From the NCBI GenBank assembly GCA_963774305.1, contig CAVZEM010000008.1, forward strand, positions 1-64,000: a stretch of DNA of 64,000 bases. The letters run 5' to 3'. A model generated the notes under the pieces. That model saw nothing but the letters and a program-made list of their open reading frames with translations, made no database searches and was not told the origin of the DNA. Positions within the stretch are counted from its first letter, which is position 1. Each line of letters opens with the position of its first letter. A program made the translations under genes and the position numbers. The stretch is from DASUPK01 sp963774305. Lineage in GTDB: Bacteria; Actinomycetota; Thermoleophilia; Solirubrobacterales; 70-9. Positions 17,398-26,061 of this stretch are shown here, one piece after another.

Positions 17398-17416
17398 TGC
17401 TAATTAGCTTAGCAAA
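17391..17416. promoter_or_regulatory. candidate MarR operator
   Basis: The perfect palindrome GCTAATTAGC (17399-17408) lies inside the larger inverted repeat TTTGC...GCAAA (17391-17416). It overlaps the -10 candidate and the ATG of the marR-like gene, the usual place for an autoregulatory site. Confidence 0.55.
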
Positions 17417-17435
17417 TCACTCTCCAATACACGGC

Positions 17436-17479
17436 TTAGGGCTCCCTAATCTGAGATGTGTTAGGTTGCCCGAACCTTG
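17436..17479 (+). promoter_or_regulatory. candidate IdeR/DtxR iron boxes
   Basis: Bases 17461-17479 (TTAGGTTGCCCGAACCTTG) match the 19-bp IdeR/DtxR consensus (TTAGGTTAGSCTAACCTAA) at about 16 positions. A second palindrome, TTAGGGCTCCCTAA, lies at 17436-17449. The first box includes a -10-like TAGGTT and ends on the TTG start of the iron permease, so iron-loaded repressor would block transcription directly. Confidence 0.6.
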
Positions 17480-18505
17480 AAGCCCGACCAAAGCACTCGG
17501 AGTTCCTACACCCGCCTCGCCTGGTGGCTCAGCGGCCTCGCGGTGGTGACCGGCCTCGTCTACCTGATGGCGACGGCCAACACCGGTCCCGCCGATCCGA
17601 CCGAGCAGCACATGAGCCACGGCACCGCGGTCTTCAACTCGGGCATGATCGTCTTCCGGGAGGGACTCGAGGCGATCCTGATCTTCGCCGCCGTCACCGC
17701 CAGCTTCCTCGGCGCGGACAAGTCGAAGCGGCGCCCGGTCGTCGGCGGAGCGATCGTGGCCTTCGGTGCGGCGATCGCGACCTGGTTCGTGGTACAGGCG
17801 CTGCTCGATGTGGCGTCACCCCTCGGACCCAAGCTCGAGGCGATCACCGGCTTCCTGGCGATCGTCGTCCTGCTCATCGTCCTCAACTGGTTCGTGCACA
17901 AGGTCTACTGGTCCGACTGGATCGGCCGCCACCACAAGCGGCGCCAGAAGCTGCTCACGCAGACGGGGCCCTGGGTCGTGATCGGACTCGTCGCGCTCGG
18001 CTTCACGACCGTCTACCGCGAGGGTTTCGAGGTCGTGCTCTTCCTGCAGAACCTCCAGCTGCAGAGCGGCACCTCGACGGTGCTCGAAGGAGTCGCGATC
18101 GGCCTCGCCTGCACCGCGGTGGTCGGCGTCCTCACCTTCTGGTTGCACCACAAGCTCCCCTACCGCCGGATGCTGATCATGACCGGCGCCCTGGTGGCCG
18201 TCGTGCTGATGGTGATGATCGGCGGCACCGCGCTCTCCTTCATGGACCTCGGCTGGATCCCGAGGACCCCAACCCCCTTCACCGTCCCGACCTGGATGGG
18301 CAGCTGGTTCGAGATCTACTCCTACTGGGAGACGATCGGCGCGCAGCTGCTCGCCGGGATCCTGGTCGTGGGCTCCTACGTGCTCGCCGAGCACGTCAAG
18401 GTCCGCCGGCGCGTTCAGCGCGGCGAGCAGCCAGCGGTCCGGGCCGAGACGCCGCCCTCCGCTCCAGAGTCAGACCGAGACGGTCTGGCACCGTCGCCGA
18501 CGTAG
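17477..18505 (+). CDS. FTR1-family iron permease
   Basis: A 342-residue membrane protein with about seven hydrophobic segments. Both iron-binding signature motifs of the family are present: REGLE (residues about 59-63) and REGFE (about 177-181). Downstream of an in-frame stop, TTG at 17477 is the only reasonable start. It would import iron across the cytoplasmic membrane; in bacteria such permeases (EfeU-like) often work with an EfeO/EfeB partner, not seen here. Iron-box-like sequences overlap the promoter and start, so repression by IdeR under iron sufficiency is expected. The C-terminus is charged and disordered. Confidence 0.88.
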   Translation: MKPDQSTRSSYTRLAWWLSGLAVVTGLVYLMATANTGPADPTEQHMSHGTAVFNSGMIVFREGLEAILIFAAVTASFLGADKSKRRPVVGGAIVAFGAAIATWFVVQALLDVASPLGPKLEAITGFLAIVVLLIVLNWFVHKVYWSDWIGRHHKRRQKLLTQTGPWVVIGLVALGFTTVYREGFEVVLFLQNLQLQSGTSTVLEGVAIGLACTAVVGVLTFWLHHKLPYRRMLIMTGALVAVVLMVMIGGTALSFMDLGWIPRTPTPFTVPTWMGSWFEIYSYWETIGAQLLAGILVVGSYVLAEHVKVRRRVQRGEQPAVRAETPPSAPESDRDGLAPSPT

Positions 18506-18514
18506 ACTGCGCCC

Positions 18515-19372
18515 ATCGCTCGTCCGCGCGTCCTGCTCGTCCCGACCGTGACTGAGATCGAGTGGCGGATCAAGCCGCTGCTCGAGGATTGGGCGGACGT
18601 CGCGACCTTCGACGTTCCCGGGGCCGGCGGCGAGCCCGCGCCGACGAATGCCTCGCTGAGCGCGGTCAGCGAGCGCGGCCTGGAGCAGATCGACAACCGC
18701 GGTTGGCGGCGCTGCGTCATCGCCGGCGACGAATACGGCGCCTACTCCGCGATCCACCTGGCCGCAGCGCATCCCGAGCGGGTTGCCGGTCTCGCTCTCG
18801 GCCATGCCTGCCTTTCCTTCACGCTTGATGGCCCACGTGCTCCGATGAACGCTGACGTGATGATGGCCTTCATGAACCTCGCCGATGTCGACTACCGCAC
18901 CTATGTCCGCCATCTGACGCAGCTCACGCAGGATGCATACGACGACGAGCTGGCCGATGAGTACATGGAACGGGTCCCGCAGGCCGCCACGCTCGCGTAC
19001 CTGCCGAAGCTGGCGGAGGTGTCGGGCGAGGACCTCGAGCCGCTCCTCCGCAACCTGGGGCGCCCTCTGCTGCTTGCGAAGCACGACGGCTGCCTGGGAT
19101 GGACGGACGAGGGTTTCGAGGACGCCGTAGCGGCGCTGCCCGGGGCGATGACGGTCTCGATGAAAGTCAAGCCGAGCGCGAGCCCCGAGTTTGCCGAGGC
19201 GCTCAGGGAATTCTGCGAGAGCCTCGATGGAAATGAGTCAGGCGTCCTCCGCGAGCGCGCGTTCCCTCTGGACGAACCCCCGCACCGAGCGCCGCAGGCG
19301 CCATGCCACCCGCGGCCCTCCTCACTACGATCGACCCGATGCACCGGCGGCCAGGGAACGTTGCGACCGTAG
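18515..19372 (+). CDS. alpha/beta-hydrolase-like protein, start probably at an ATC codon
   Basis: About 285 residues. The region after the first GTG (18548) lacks the first strand of the fold, whereas in frame from ATC 18515 it reads ARPRVLLVPTVTEIEW, a natural beginning. A -10-like TAGACT lies exactly 6 nt before that ATC, as in leaderless genes of this genome, so initiation at ATC or a base error (ATG) is likely. The nucleophile position reads AGDEYGAYS, not GxSxG, so the classic serine is absent and hydrolase activity is doubtful. The last 25-30 residues look non-native (Pro/Arg/Cys-rich) and overlap the next gene, so a frameshift near 19240 is possible. Confidence 0.6.
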   Translation: MARPRVLLVPTVTEIEWRIKPLLEDWADVATFDVPGAGGEPAPTNASLSAVSERGLEQIDNRGWRRCVIAGDEYGAYSAIHLAAAHPERVAGLALGHACLSFTLDGPRAPMNADVMMAFMNLADVDYRTYVRHLTQLTQDAYDDELADEYMERVPQAATLAYLPKLAEVSGEDLEPLLRNLGRPLLLAKHDGCLGWTDEGFEDAVAALPGAMTVSMKVKPSASPEFAEALREFCESLDGNESGVLRERAFPLDEPPHRAPQAPCHPRPSSLRSTRCTGGQGTLRP

Positions 19373-20355
19373 TTGCGCTGGCGATCGCGCTGGCGGTCAC
19401 CGGCATCGCGGTTGCGAAGAAGAAGCACCACCACGGCAATCTGCCGCGCGGTCCGTACCCAAGCCTGGGCAGCTGCCCGGTCTTCCCGGCCTCATCGGCG
19501 GCCGCCAACGCTCCCTCGGCGGGGGACGAGTCGGCCTGGAACCAGGACATCTCGGCGGCGCCGCCCGATCCCAACTCCGCCGCCTACATCTCCTACATCA
19601 ACGCGCACGGCGGCGACCTCGTCCACCCCGACTTCGGCTCGCCGCGCGAGTACGGCTTTCCCTACGCCGTGGTCGGCAAGAAGCAGAAGCGCACCAAGGT
19701 CAACTTCACGGCCTACGGCGACGAGTCCGACCACGGCGCCTACCGCGTCCCCCTCAAGGCCCTGGTCGAGGGCGGGCAGACATCAGACGGCGACCGCCAC
19801 GTGCTCGCCGTCGACTCCGCCCGCTGCAAGCTCTACGAGCTCTACCGCGCCTTCGCCCGCAAACAGCCGAAGCCCCACTGGAACGCCGACTCCGGCGTGA
19901 TCTGGGACCTGCGCTCGGCCGCCCTTCGCCCCGAGGGCTTCACCTCGGCCGACGCCGCCGGGCTGCCGATCTTCCCCGGCCTCGTCCGCTACGACGAGGC
20001 CGCCTCCGGCCACATCAACCACGCGATCCGGGTGACGGTCGACTCGACCCAGAACGCCTACCTCCACCCCGCCTCGCACTGCGCCGGGGACAGCTCCAGC
20101 GCGAGCGCCCCGCCGATGGGCCTGCGGCTCCGCCTCGGCGCCGGCTACGACATCTCCGGGATCACCGGGCCCGCGCACGCGATCGCGGCGGCGATGAAGC
20201 AGTACGGCGTGATCGTGGCCGACAACGGATCCAACTGGTACATCTCGGGCACCTCGGACCGCCGCTGGTCGGACGAGAACCTCGATCAGCTCAAGTCGAT
20301 CCCCGGTTCAGCCTTCCAGGCAGTGCAGAGCGCGGCATCGGTCCGCACTTGTTGA
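19339..20355 (+). CDS. secreted conserved protein of unknown function
   Basis: About 338 residues. ATG 19339 gives an N-terminal signal segment (VATVVALAIALAVTGIAVA) followed by KKKHHHGN; a longer start at 19303 is possible. The mature protein keeps motifs that I recognise from a family of uncharacterised exported actinobacterial proteins: AWNQDIS, DPNSAAYISYI, YGDESDHGAYRVP, DGDRHVLAVD, GLVRYDEAASGHINHAIR and VADNGSNWYISG. There are few cysteines and no obvious hydrolase triad. The many conserved Asp, His and Trp residues suggest carbohydrate binding or lyase activity, but this is only a guess. It overlaps the end of the previous open frame. Confidence 0.65.
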   Translation: MHRRPGNVATVVALAIALAVTGIAVAKKKHHHGNLPRGPYPSLGSCPVFPASSAAANAPSAGDESAWNQDISAAPPDPNSAAYISYINAHGGDLVHPDFGSPREYGFPYAVVGKKQKRTKVNFTAYGDESDHGAYRVPLKALVEGGQTSDGDRHVLAVDSARCKLYELYRAFARKQPKPHWNADSGVIWDLRSAALRPEGFTSADAAGLPIFPGLVRYDEAASGHINHAIRVTVDSTQNAYLHPASHCAGDSSSASAPPMGLRLRLGAGYDISGITGPAHAIAAAMKQYGVIVADNGSNWYISGTSDRRWSDENLDQLKSIPGSAFQAVQSAASVRTC

Positions 20356-20412
20356 CAGCGGCAGCGCGCTCTGTGTGCGATTCGTACGACTTGCGGGAGT
20401 AGCCTTTCTCCG

Positions 20413-20634
20413 GTGGAGCGGCCCGCCTGGACAGACGTCCGCCTTGACGATCGTTTCGATCAGATCGACAAGAGGTTCGATCAGGTCGACCAGCGGTTCG
20501 ATCGGGTCGATCAGGAGCTGGGAGTGTTGCGCTCCGAGATAAACGACCTGCGCCTCGTGATCATTCGAGGGAACTGGGCCCTGATGGCGGGGCTGATCGG
20601 CGTGATCGCCGCGATCCTGGCCCGCGGCGTCTAG
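20413..20634 (+). CDS. small coiled-coil membrane protein, paralogue 1
   Basis: 73 residues. Starts with MERPAWTDVRLDD, continues with a heptad-rich helix (RFDQIDKRFDQVDQRFDRVDQ) and ends in one transmembrane segment (ALMAGLIGVIAAILA). Two intact paralogues (26062, 28899) and one fragment (29659) occur in this window. A -10-like TAGCCT lies 7 nt before the GTG start, so the mRNA is probably leaderless. Topology would be a cytosolic coiled coil with a C-terminal anchor. Function unknown. Confidence 0.65.
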   Translation: MERPAWTDVRLDDRFDQIDKRFDQVDQRFDRVDQELGVLRSEINDLRLVIIRGNWALMAGLIGVIAAILARGV

Positions 20635-21554
20635 CTGGACGAACCGAACACCAGCCGCCCCAGTCGCTGCCCGGCTCGGCGGGCCGGAACCGCCTTCGCC
20701 GGGGCGCTCACCATGCGCACCCCGATCAAGGCCAGCACCAGCCCGGCGACGGCGCCGAGGCTGAGTGGCTGTCCGAGGATCGGGACTCCCGCGATCGCGG
20801 TCGTGGCCGGCACCAGATAGAGGAAGCTGGTCGCCTCCCCGCTCTTCTCGTTGCGGAGCAGCCAGAAGAAGAGCATCACCGCGCCGATCGAGAGCCCGAA
20901 GGTGAGCCACGCAAGCGGGGCGAGCGCCTGCGCGCTCAGGCTGAATCCCTGGGTGAAGGCGGCAAGTGGCGCGATCACCACGGCGGCCACCGCCAGCTGG
21001 ATCGTGTTGGCCGCGCGCGGGTCGACGCTCGAGCCGGACGCCCTCTGCACGAGCGTCCCGCCGACCAGTCCGGCCAGGCCGACGACCGCGAACAGGAAGC
21101 CGAGCGCCGAGCCGCCGCCATTGAGCTCCTCGGCCACGGCCAGCAGCACGCCGGCGACGCCGATTGCGGAGCCCAGCCACTGCACGGGGCTGAGGTGCTC
21201 GTCGAGCAGGAAGGTCGCGAAGACGGCGACCAGCAGCGGGCTGGATCCCGCCAGCAGCGCCACCAGTCCGGCGTCGACGCCGTGCTGGAGCGCCAGGAAG
21301 ATCCCGACGAACTGGGCCGCCTGCAGCAGCAGGCCGACCACGACCATCTGCACGATCGCCCTCCGATCGCGCGGCCAGGGAGCACGCAGGGCGAGCGCGA
21401 TCGCGGCCATCGCCAGCATCGCCACCGACATGCGCCAGAAGAGAATCGAGAGGCCGGGCGCGTGGCGCACGGCCAGGGTGCCCACGATGAAGCCGCTCGA
21501 CCAGACGGGAACCATCACGGCCTTGGCGAGTCGAAGCTTCGGCTGGTTGCTCAT
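20631..21554 (-). CDS. EamA/DMT-family transporter
   Basis: About 307 residues with ten hydrophobic segments arranged as two EamA repeats; the loops LDEHLSPVQWLGSAIGVAGVLL and LGQPLSLGAVAGLVLALIGVRM end the two halves. Such proteins export metabolites or amino acids. The ATG at 21554 is preferred over 21569. Its 3' end overlaps that of the convergent small coiled-coil gene by 4 bp. Inverted repeat CTGAC-TAAAC-GTCAG lies in the upstream region (about 21580-21596), possibly an operator. Confidence 0.85.
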   Translation of the reverse strand: MSNQPKLRLAKAVMVPVWSSGFIVGTLAVRHAPGLSILFWRMSVAMLAMAAIALALRAPWPRDRRAIVQMVVVGLLLQAAQFVGIFLALQHGVDAGLVALLAGSSPLLVAVFATFLLDEHLSPVQWLGSAIGVAGVLLAVAEELNGGGSALGFLFAVVGLAGLVGGTLVQRASGSSVDPRAANTIQLAVAAVVIAPLAAFTQGFSLSAQALAPLAWLTFGLSIGAVMLFFWLLRNEKSGEATSFLYLVPATTAIAGVPILGQPLSLGAVAGLVLALIGVRMVSAPAKAVPARRAGQRLGRLVFGSSS

Positions 21555-21569
21555 CACTAGCCCTTTCAC

Positions 21570-21856
21570 TCGTGGATCACTGACTAAACGTCAGCGAACC
21601 GCGGGCTGTGAGATCGCGGCGCGAGGCGCCTGCCCGCCAAAGTCGACGTCCGGACGTGGGCGTCCGGACCTCGACCTATGCGTTTTCGAAATATCTGATT
21701 CATCAGGCAGATGTTCTGATCATCCGCCGAATCGGCCATTCCCCTGAGTCGTCGCCGACTACGACGGTTGCTTGGAAATCACGAAGACGCATATGCGTCC
21801 GATCGGAACCCCAGCAGGGTCGCCATCGGTAGCTGGGTCAGCCTGTCGGTATCCGG
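21570..21856. other. 287-bp intergenic region without gene
   Basis: Contains a perfect 9-bp hairpin GTCCGGACG-TGGG-CGTCCGGAC at 21648-21669 without a T tract, and the short inverted repeat mentioned for the EamA gene. AT content rises around 21680-21730. No supported coding frame. Confidence 0.4.
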
Positions 21857-23185
21857 TCAGCCGCCGCGGGCGGCGGTGACGAGCTGCGGCTGGGGCGTGA
21901 TCGTCTTGGCGAGCTGGAAGGTGTCGGCGGCCTCGGAGACGCTGATCGGCGCCGGGCTCGGGTCGCCGCTCGGGGCGATCGAGAAGCTCCCGACGATGCC
22001 ATCGGTGACGCGCGTCTTGAAGAGGGACTCGATGACGCCGGAGCGGGTCGCGTTCCCGGACTGGATCGCCGGGAGCAGCACCTCGGCCGCCTGCCCCGCG
22101 TAGGGGGCGAAGAGCTCGACCGGCTCGTCGCCGACCTGTGACTTGAGCTCCTTGACGAAGGCCGAGCCCTCGCCCGTGAGGCTGCTCGGCACCTTGCCGG
22201 GGAGGCTGGCGAACATTCCGGCAGACGCCGATCCGGCCTGGTCGATGGTGCTCTGCTGAGCGAAGCCGTCGGGCGCGAGCAGCTTGACCGAGCCGTCGTT
22301 GGGGCCGAGCACCGAGACCTTGTCCTTGATCAGCTGCGCGCCGTTCTGCTCCAGCAGTCCGGCGAGCAGCACGGAGTCCGCCCCGGAAGCCTTCACCTTG
22401 TCCATCAGGTCGGTGTAGCTCTTCGCGTTCTGGTCCCACTGCTCGACGCCCGCGATGTCCATGCCGAGCGAGCGCGCGGCGCCCTCGAAGGTGTCGGCCT
22501 GTCCCTTGCTGGTCGGGTCCTTGGCCGCGACGAGGATGAACGGGTTGCGGATGCCCTGCTCGTTGGCGAAGGTGGCGAGGCCGGCCATCTGGACCGCGTC
22601 ATTCGGGACCACGCGGATGTAGTTGCGGGTGCCGGTCGGGTAGTAGACGTCCGGCTCGTTGGGCTTGCAGATGCTCCCGGGCTCGGTCAGGCAGACGTAG
22701 GTGTTGCCGGGCGAGACCATCGCCAGACCTCCGCCGGGCGCCTTGTTCAGGACCGGGATCTCGATCGCCGCGCAGCCGGAGTTGTAGGTGCCGATCACGC
22801 CGATCACGTCGGGGTTCGCGGCATACGCCTGGGCGTTCGAGCGGCAGAGGTCCTCGTCCCATTCACCGGTCGACTCGAGCGAGTCGTCGCAGGCCTGGAA
22901 GGCGACCTGGGTCTTGGTGCCGGCCTGCCAGCCCTTGCGCGCCATCTCCTGGACGATCGCGTCGTTCATCTGCTTCGACCGTTCGGCCGAGTCGCCCATC
23001 AGCGGCAGGTCGGAGACGATCAGCTTGGTCGCCGTGCCGCTGCCCGAGTACTGGACGTCGCCGCAGTTGGCGTCCACCGGGGTGACCCCGTCGACCTTGC
23101 CGCTGTCGCTGCCACACGCGGCGAGGCCGAGGGCAACCGAGATCGCGGCCATGGCAAGCAGGGCGGGGACGAGACGCCGGGGCAC
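21857..23185 (-). CDS. periplasmic-binding-protein (type 1, branched-chain amino acid-like) lipoprotein
   Basis: A 442-residue exported lipoprotein. GTG start, signal peptide and lipobox LAAC (Cys24). The body has a type-1 periplasmic binding fold: GVIGTYNSGCAAIEIPVLNKA, SPGNTYVCLT and ANEQGIRNPFILVAAKD. It would capture a small polar ligand for an ABC importer, but no permease or ATPase gene is next to it, so the partner is elsewhere or the protein is a sensor. Several cysteines (about C41, C97, C114, C134) could form disulfides. The desaturase gene upstream ends only 18 bp away. Confidence 0.8.
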   Translation of the reverse strand: MPRRLVPALLAMAAISVALGLAACGSDSGKVDGVTPVDANCGDVQYSGSGTATKLIVSDLPLMGDSAERSKQMNDAIVQEMARKGWQAGTKTQVAFQACDDSLESTGEWDEDLCRSNAQAYAANPDVIGVIGTYNSGCAAIEIPVLNKAPGGGLAMVSPGNTYVCLTEPGSICKPNEPDVYYPTGTRNYIRVVPNDAVQMAGLATFANEQGIRNPFILVAAKDPTSKGQADTFEGAARSLGMDIAGVEQWDQNAKSYTDLMDKVKASGADSVLLAGLLEQNGAQLIKDKVSVLGPNDGSVKLLAPDGFAQQSTIDQAGSASAGMFASLPGKVPSSLTGEGSAFVKELKSQVGDEPVELFAPYAGQAAEVLLPAIQSGNATRSGVIESLFKTRVTDGIVGSFSIAPSGDPSPAPISVSEAADTFQLAKTITPQPQLVTAARGG

Positions 23186-23203
23186 TGCGGTGACCCTATT
23201 GAT

Positions 23204-24211
23204 TCAGGCGGCAGCCTTGGCGGCCTGGCGCTCCGGCGCGATCCGGATGACGTCCCAGGCAAGGCCGAGCTTCTCGAGCGACCAGATCACCGCGGCCGAC
23301 GGATCGATCTGCCGCTTCTTCATGCCGTGCACGGCCGAGGTCGGGAAGGCGTGATGGCTGTTGTGCCACGCCTCACCGAAGGTCGGGATCGCGAGCCAGG
23401 CCAGGTTGCGCGACTCATCCGTCGTCTCGAAGTCCCGCTTGCCGAACATGTGGCAGAGCGAGTTGATCGAGTAGGTGACGTGGTGCAGGACGAAGATCCG
23501 CACCGCGCCGCCCCAGAGCAGGCCGGTGACGCCGGCCATCACGGTGCCGCCGATCGCGACGCCGAGGCCGAACGGGATCGCCAGTCCAACCAGTGCCCAG
23601 AAGATGAAGGTGCGGTCGATGAAGCGCGCCACCGGGTCCTTGAGCAGGTCCGGGGCGAAGCGGGTCTTGGAGCCGCGCTGGGTGTGGATGAAGAGCCAGC
23701 CCAGATGCGCGTGGAAGAAGCCCTTGAACTGGGCCCAGACGCCCTCGCCGTGCCCGACGTGCGGGCTGTGGGGATCGCCCTCCTGGTCGGAGAAGGCGTG
23801 GTGCTTGCGGTGGTCGGCGACCCAGGAGATCATCGGCCCCTCGATCGCGGCCGAGCCGAGCGCGCCGATCACCGCGCGCGTGGTGGGCCCGGCCTTGAAG
23901 CTCCGATGGGTGAAGAGACGGTGGAACCCGACCGTGATCCCGAAGCCTGTCGGAATGTAGATCAGGGCGAACACCACCAGGTCGCTCCAGCGCAGCCAGC
24001 TCCCCGCGAGCTGCCAGACGACGAAGCCCAGCATCAGGAAGGGGACGACCGTGAGCAGGCCGGTGATGATCCGGTCACGCGTCTCGTGCGCGACCGGCTG
24101 GATGTCGTCGCGCGAGCGGCGACGCGTGGACGGGAGGGGCGGTGAAGGCGGCACCGCCGTTGCGGACGGGCCGGTGGGGGGCGCTGTCACTCCAGCGGCA
24201 ACGTCCGACAT
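23204..24211 (-). CDS. acyl-CoA/acyl-lipid fatty acid desaturase
   Basis: A 335-residue integral membrane di-iron desaturase. The three histidine boxes are intact: HRLFTH (97-102), HRKHH (134-138) and HNSHH (283-287). Four hydrophobic segments separate them. By its HxxxxH/HxxHH/HxxHH pattern it belongs to the delta-9 acyl-CoA type. It introduces a double bond in fatty acyl chains, increasing membrane fluidity. A Pro/Ser/Ala-rich N-terminal extension of about 35 residues is unusual but common in this group. An AAAGGAG site precedes the ATG. It is divergent from the cyclopropane synthase, whose substrate is an unsaturated acyl chain. Confidence 0.9.
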   Translation of the reverse strand: MSDVAAGVTAPPTGPSATAVPPSPPLPSTRRRSRDDIQPVAHETRDRIITGLLTVVPFLMLGFVVWQLAGSWLRWSDLVVFALIYIPTGFGITVGFHRLFTHRSFKAGPTTRAVIGALGSAAIEGPMISWVADHRKHHAFSDQEGDPHSPHVGHGEGVWAQFKGFFHAHLGWLFIHTQRGSKTRFAPDLLKDPVARFIDRTFIFWALVGLAIPFGLGVAIGGTVMAGVTGLLWGGAVRIFVLHHVTYSINSLCHMFGKRDFETTDESRNLAWLAIPTFGEAWHNSHHAFPTSAVHGMKKRQIDPSAAVIWSLEKLGLAWDVIRIAPERQAAKAAA

Positions 24212-24371
24212 GGGGTCTTCTCCTTTGATTGCTCCTGACCGAGTCGATCCGACCCTCGTCGTCGCGACTCGAGTCCCGGGGCAACGGACCCTAGCGGTAT
24301 TCCCTAAGCGATTGGTGAGTATTCGGTGTCCCTAACAAGACGTGAATCTCGAGCCTCGCTAGGGTCGGGAC

Positions 24372-25580
24372 ATGCCGACTGAGCCACTCGTCAAGGAGAT
24401 CGAGCGCGCCTTCCCGGAGCGCCCCTTCACGATCGAATTGTGGGACGGATCCAAGGTCCCTTCGACCGGCTCGAATGGCGGTGGACCGACGTTCCGCGCC
24501 CGCTCCAAGGACGCGCTCGCCTACGCGGTCGCGGCGCCCGGCCAGCTCGGGCTCGGCCGCGCCTACGTCTCCGGCGAGATCGAGATCGACGACATCGACG
24601 CCGTGATCGGAGTCCTCAACGAGTGGAAGCCGCCGGCCGTCGGAGCGGCCACCAAGGCGCGGCTGATCACCGCCGCCCTGCGCGCCGCCGGCGTTCGCCG
24701 TCCGCCTCCTGCGCCCAAGGCAGAGCTCCATCTCCGCGGCCGCAAGCACACCACCAAGCGCGACCGCGAGGCCGTCCGCCACCACTACGACGTCGGCAAC
24801 GAGTTCTTCTCGCTCTTCCTCGACGAGTCGATGACCTACTCGTGCGCGATCTTCTCCCGCGGCGCGAAGAGCCTCGCCGCGGCCCAGGACACAAAGCTCG
24901 AGCTGGTCTGCACCAAGCTCGGGCTCCAACCCGGCCAGCGCGTGCTGGACGTCGGCTGCGGCTGGGGCAGCTTCGTGATGCACGCGGCCCAGCGCCATGG
25001 CGTCGAGGCCGTCGGCATCACCCTCTCGGAGAACCAGGCCGAGCTGGCCCGCAAGCGGGTTGCCGACGCCGGGCTCTCGGGCAAGGTCGAGATCCGCGTC
25101 CAGGACTACCGCGAGCTCGCCGGGGAGAACTTCGACGCCGTCGCCTCGATCGGGATGGTCGAGCACGTCGGCGAGTCGCAGATCGACCTCTACGCCGAGC
25201 AGCTCGCCTCGATGCTGCGCCCGGGCGGGCGTCTGCTCAACCACGGCATCTCGCGGCTCCGGCACGGGAGCATCGAGGGCGGGGCGTTCTCGGAGCGCTA
25301 CGTCTTCCCCGACGGCGAGACGACCCACGTCTCCCGGGTGATCCTGGCCCTCGAGCGGGCGGGCTTCATCGCTCAGCACGTCGAGGAGTTCGGCGCCGAT
25401 TACGCCGAGACCCTGCGCCACTGGATCCGCAATCTCGACGAGAACATCGAGCGGGCGGAGGAGATCGCCGGCCCCGAGCGGCTGCGCGTCTGGCGCCTCT
25501 ACCTGCGCGCGGCGCGGAACGGCTTCGAGATCGACTTCACGTCGGTCTACCAGGTCCTCTGCCGGTTGGGCGAGAGTTAG
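24372..25580 (+). CDS. cfa: cyclopropane-fatty-acyl-phospholipid synthase family methyltransferase
   Basis: A 402-residue SAM-dependent enzyme. The SAM motif is at 191-200 (VLDVGCGWGS). HHYDVGNEFF (137-146), MTYSCA (154-159) and GITLSENQ are characteristic of CFA synthases. It adds a methylene from SAM to the double bond of phospholipid acyl chains, giving cyclopropane (or, in related enzymes, methyl-branched) fatty acids. The -10-like TAGGGT is 6 nt before the ATG, so the transcript is probably leaderless. Divergence from the desaturase gene suggests linked control of membrane composition. Confidence 0.88.
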   Translation: MPTEPLVKEIERAFPERPFTIELWDGSKVPSTGSNGGGPTFRARSKDALAYAVAAPGQLGLGRAYVSGEIEIDDIDAVIGVLNEWKPPAVGAATKARLITAALRAAGVRRPPPAPKAELHLRGRKHTTKRDREAVRHHYDVGNEFFSLFLDESMTYSCAIFSRGAKSLAAAQDTKLELVCTKLGLQPGQRVLDVGCGWGSFVMHAAQRHGVEAVGITLSENQAELARKRVADAGLSGKVEIRVQDYRELAGENFDAVASIGMVEHVGESQIDLYAEQLASMLRPGGRLLNHGISRLRHGSIEGGAFSERYVFPDGETTHVSRVILALERAGFIAQHVEEFGADYAETLRHWIRNLDENIERAEEIAGPERLRVWRLYLRAARNGFEIDFTSVYQVLCRLGES

Positions 25581-25740
25581 CACGTTTCGAGCGCAAGCGA
25601 TCACATCCCGATCTCGGATTCCGTCCCCCAGGCTGCTACCGTCCCGCGCGTTAGGCCGGTGATACCGGCAAAGGTGTGCGTAGCGCTCGCGTTGTTGCTA
25701 TCGGCTTCCTCGCGTTCGCAGCACAGTAAGAGGAGGCGAG

Positions 25741-25947
25741 ATGCCTACCGGAACCGTCAAGTGGTTCAGCAACGACAAGGGCTATGGGTTCATCACACCC
25801 GACGATGGCTCTAACGATGTGTTCGTCCATTTCAGCTCGATCGAGGGGGACGGCTACCGTTCGCTCGAAGAGGGCGCGAAGGTCGAGTACGAGACCGAGC
25901 AGGGCCCGAAGGGCCCGGCCGCGACCGGCGTCAAGCAGGTCGCGTAG
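25741..25947 (+). CDS. cold-shock protein (CspA family)
   Basis: 68 residues, a single cold-shock domain. RNP1 (KGYGFI) and RNP2 (VFVHF) are intact. It binds single-stranded RNA/DNA and acts as RNA chaperone. AAGAGGAGGCGAG before the ATG is a strong ribosome-binding site. An untranslated leader of about 100 nt containing GGCCGGTGATACCGGC may fold, as in other csp mRNAs. A good terminator follows at 25976-26000. Confidence 0.93.
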   Translation: MPTGTVKWFSNDKGYGFITPDDGSNDVFVHFSSIEGDGYRSLEEGAKVEYETEQGPKGPAATGVKQVA

Positions 25948-25975
25948 GGAGCCTCAAAGCTTCTGAACCGTTTGG

Positions 25976-26000
25976 AAAGGCCCGCTCCGGCGGGCCTTTT
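25976..26000 (+). terminator. intrinsic terminator of the cold-shock gene
   Basis: AAAGGCCCGC pairs with GCGGGCCTTT around TCCG, followed by TTTCC. It uses the same stem as the tRNA-fMet terminators. Confidence 0.85.
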
Positions 26001-26061
26001 CCTTGCCTCTCATGACGTGCGACTCATTTGCGTGTGCGCCCGCGCTGTAGCCTGACTCGAG

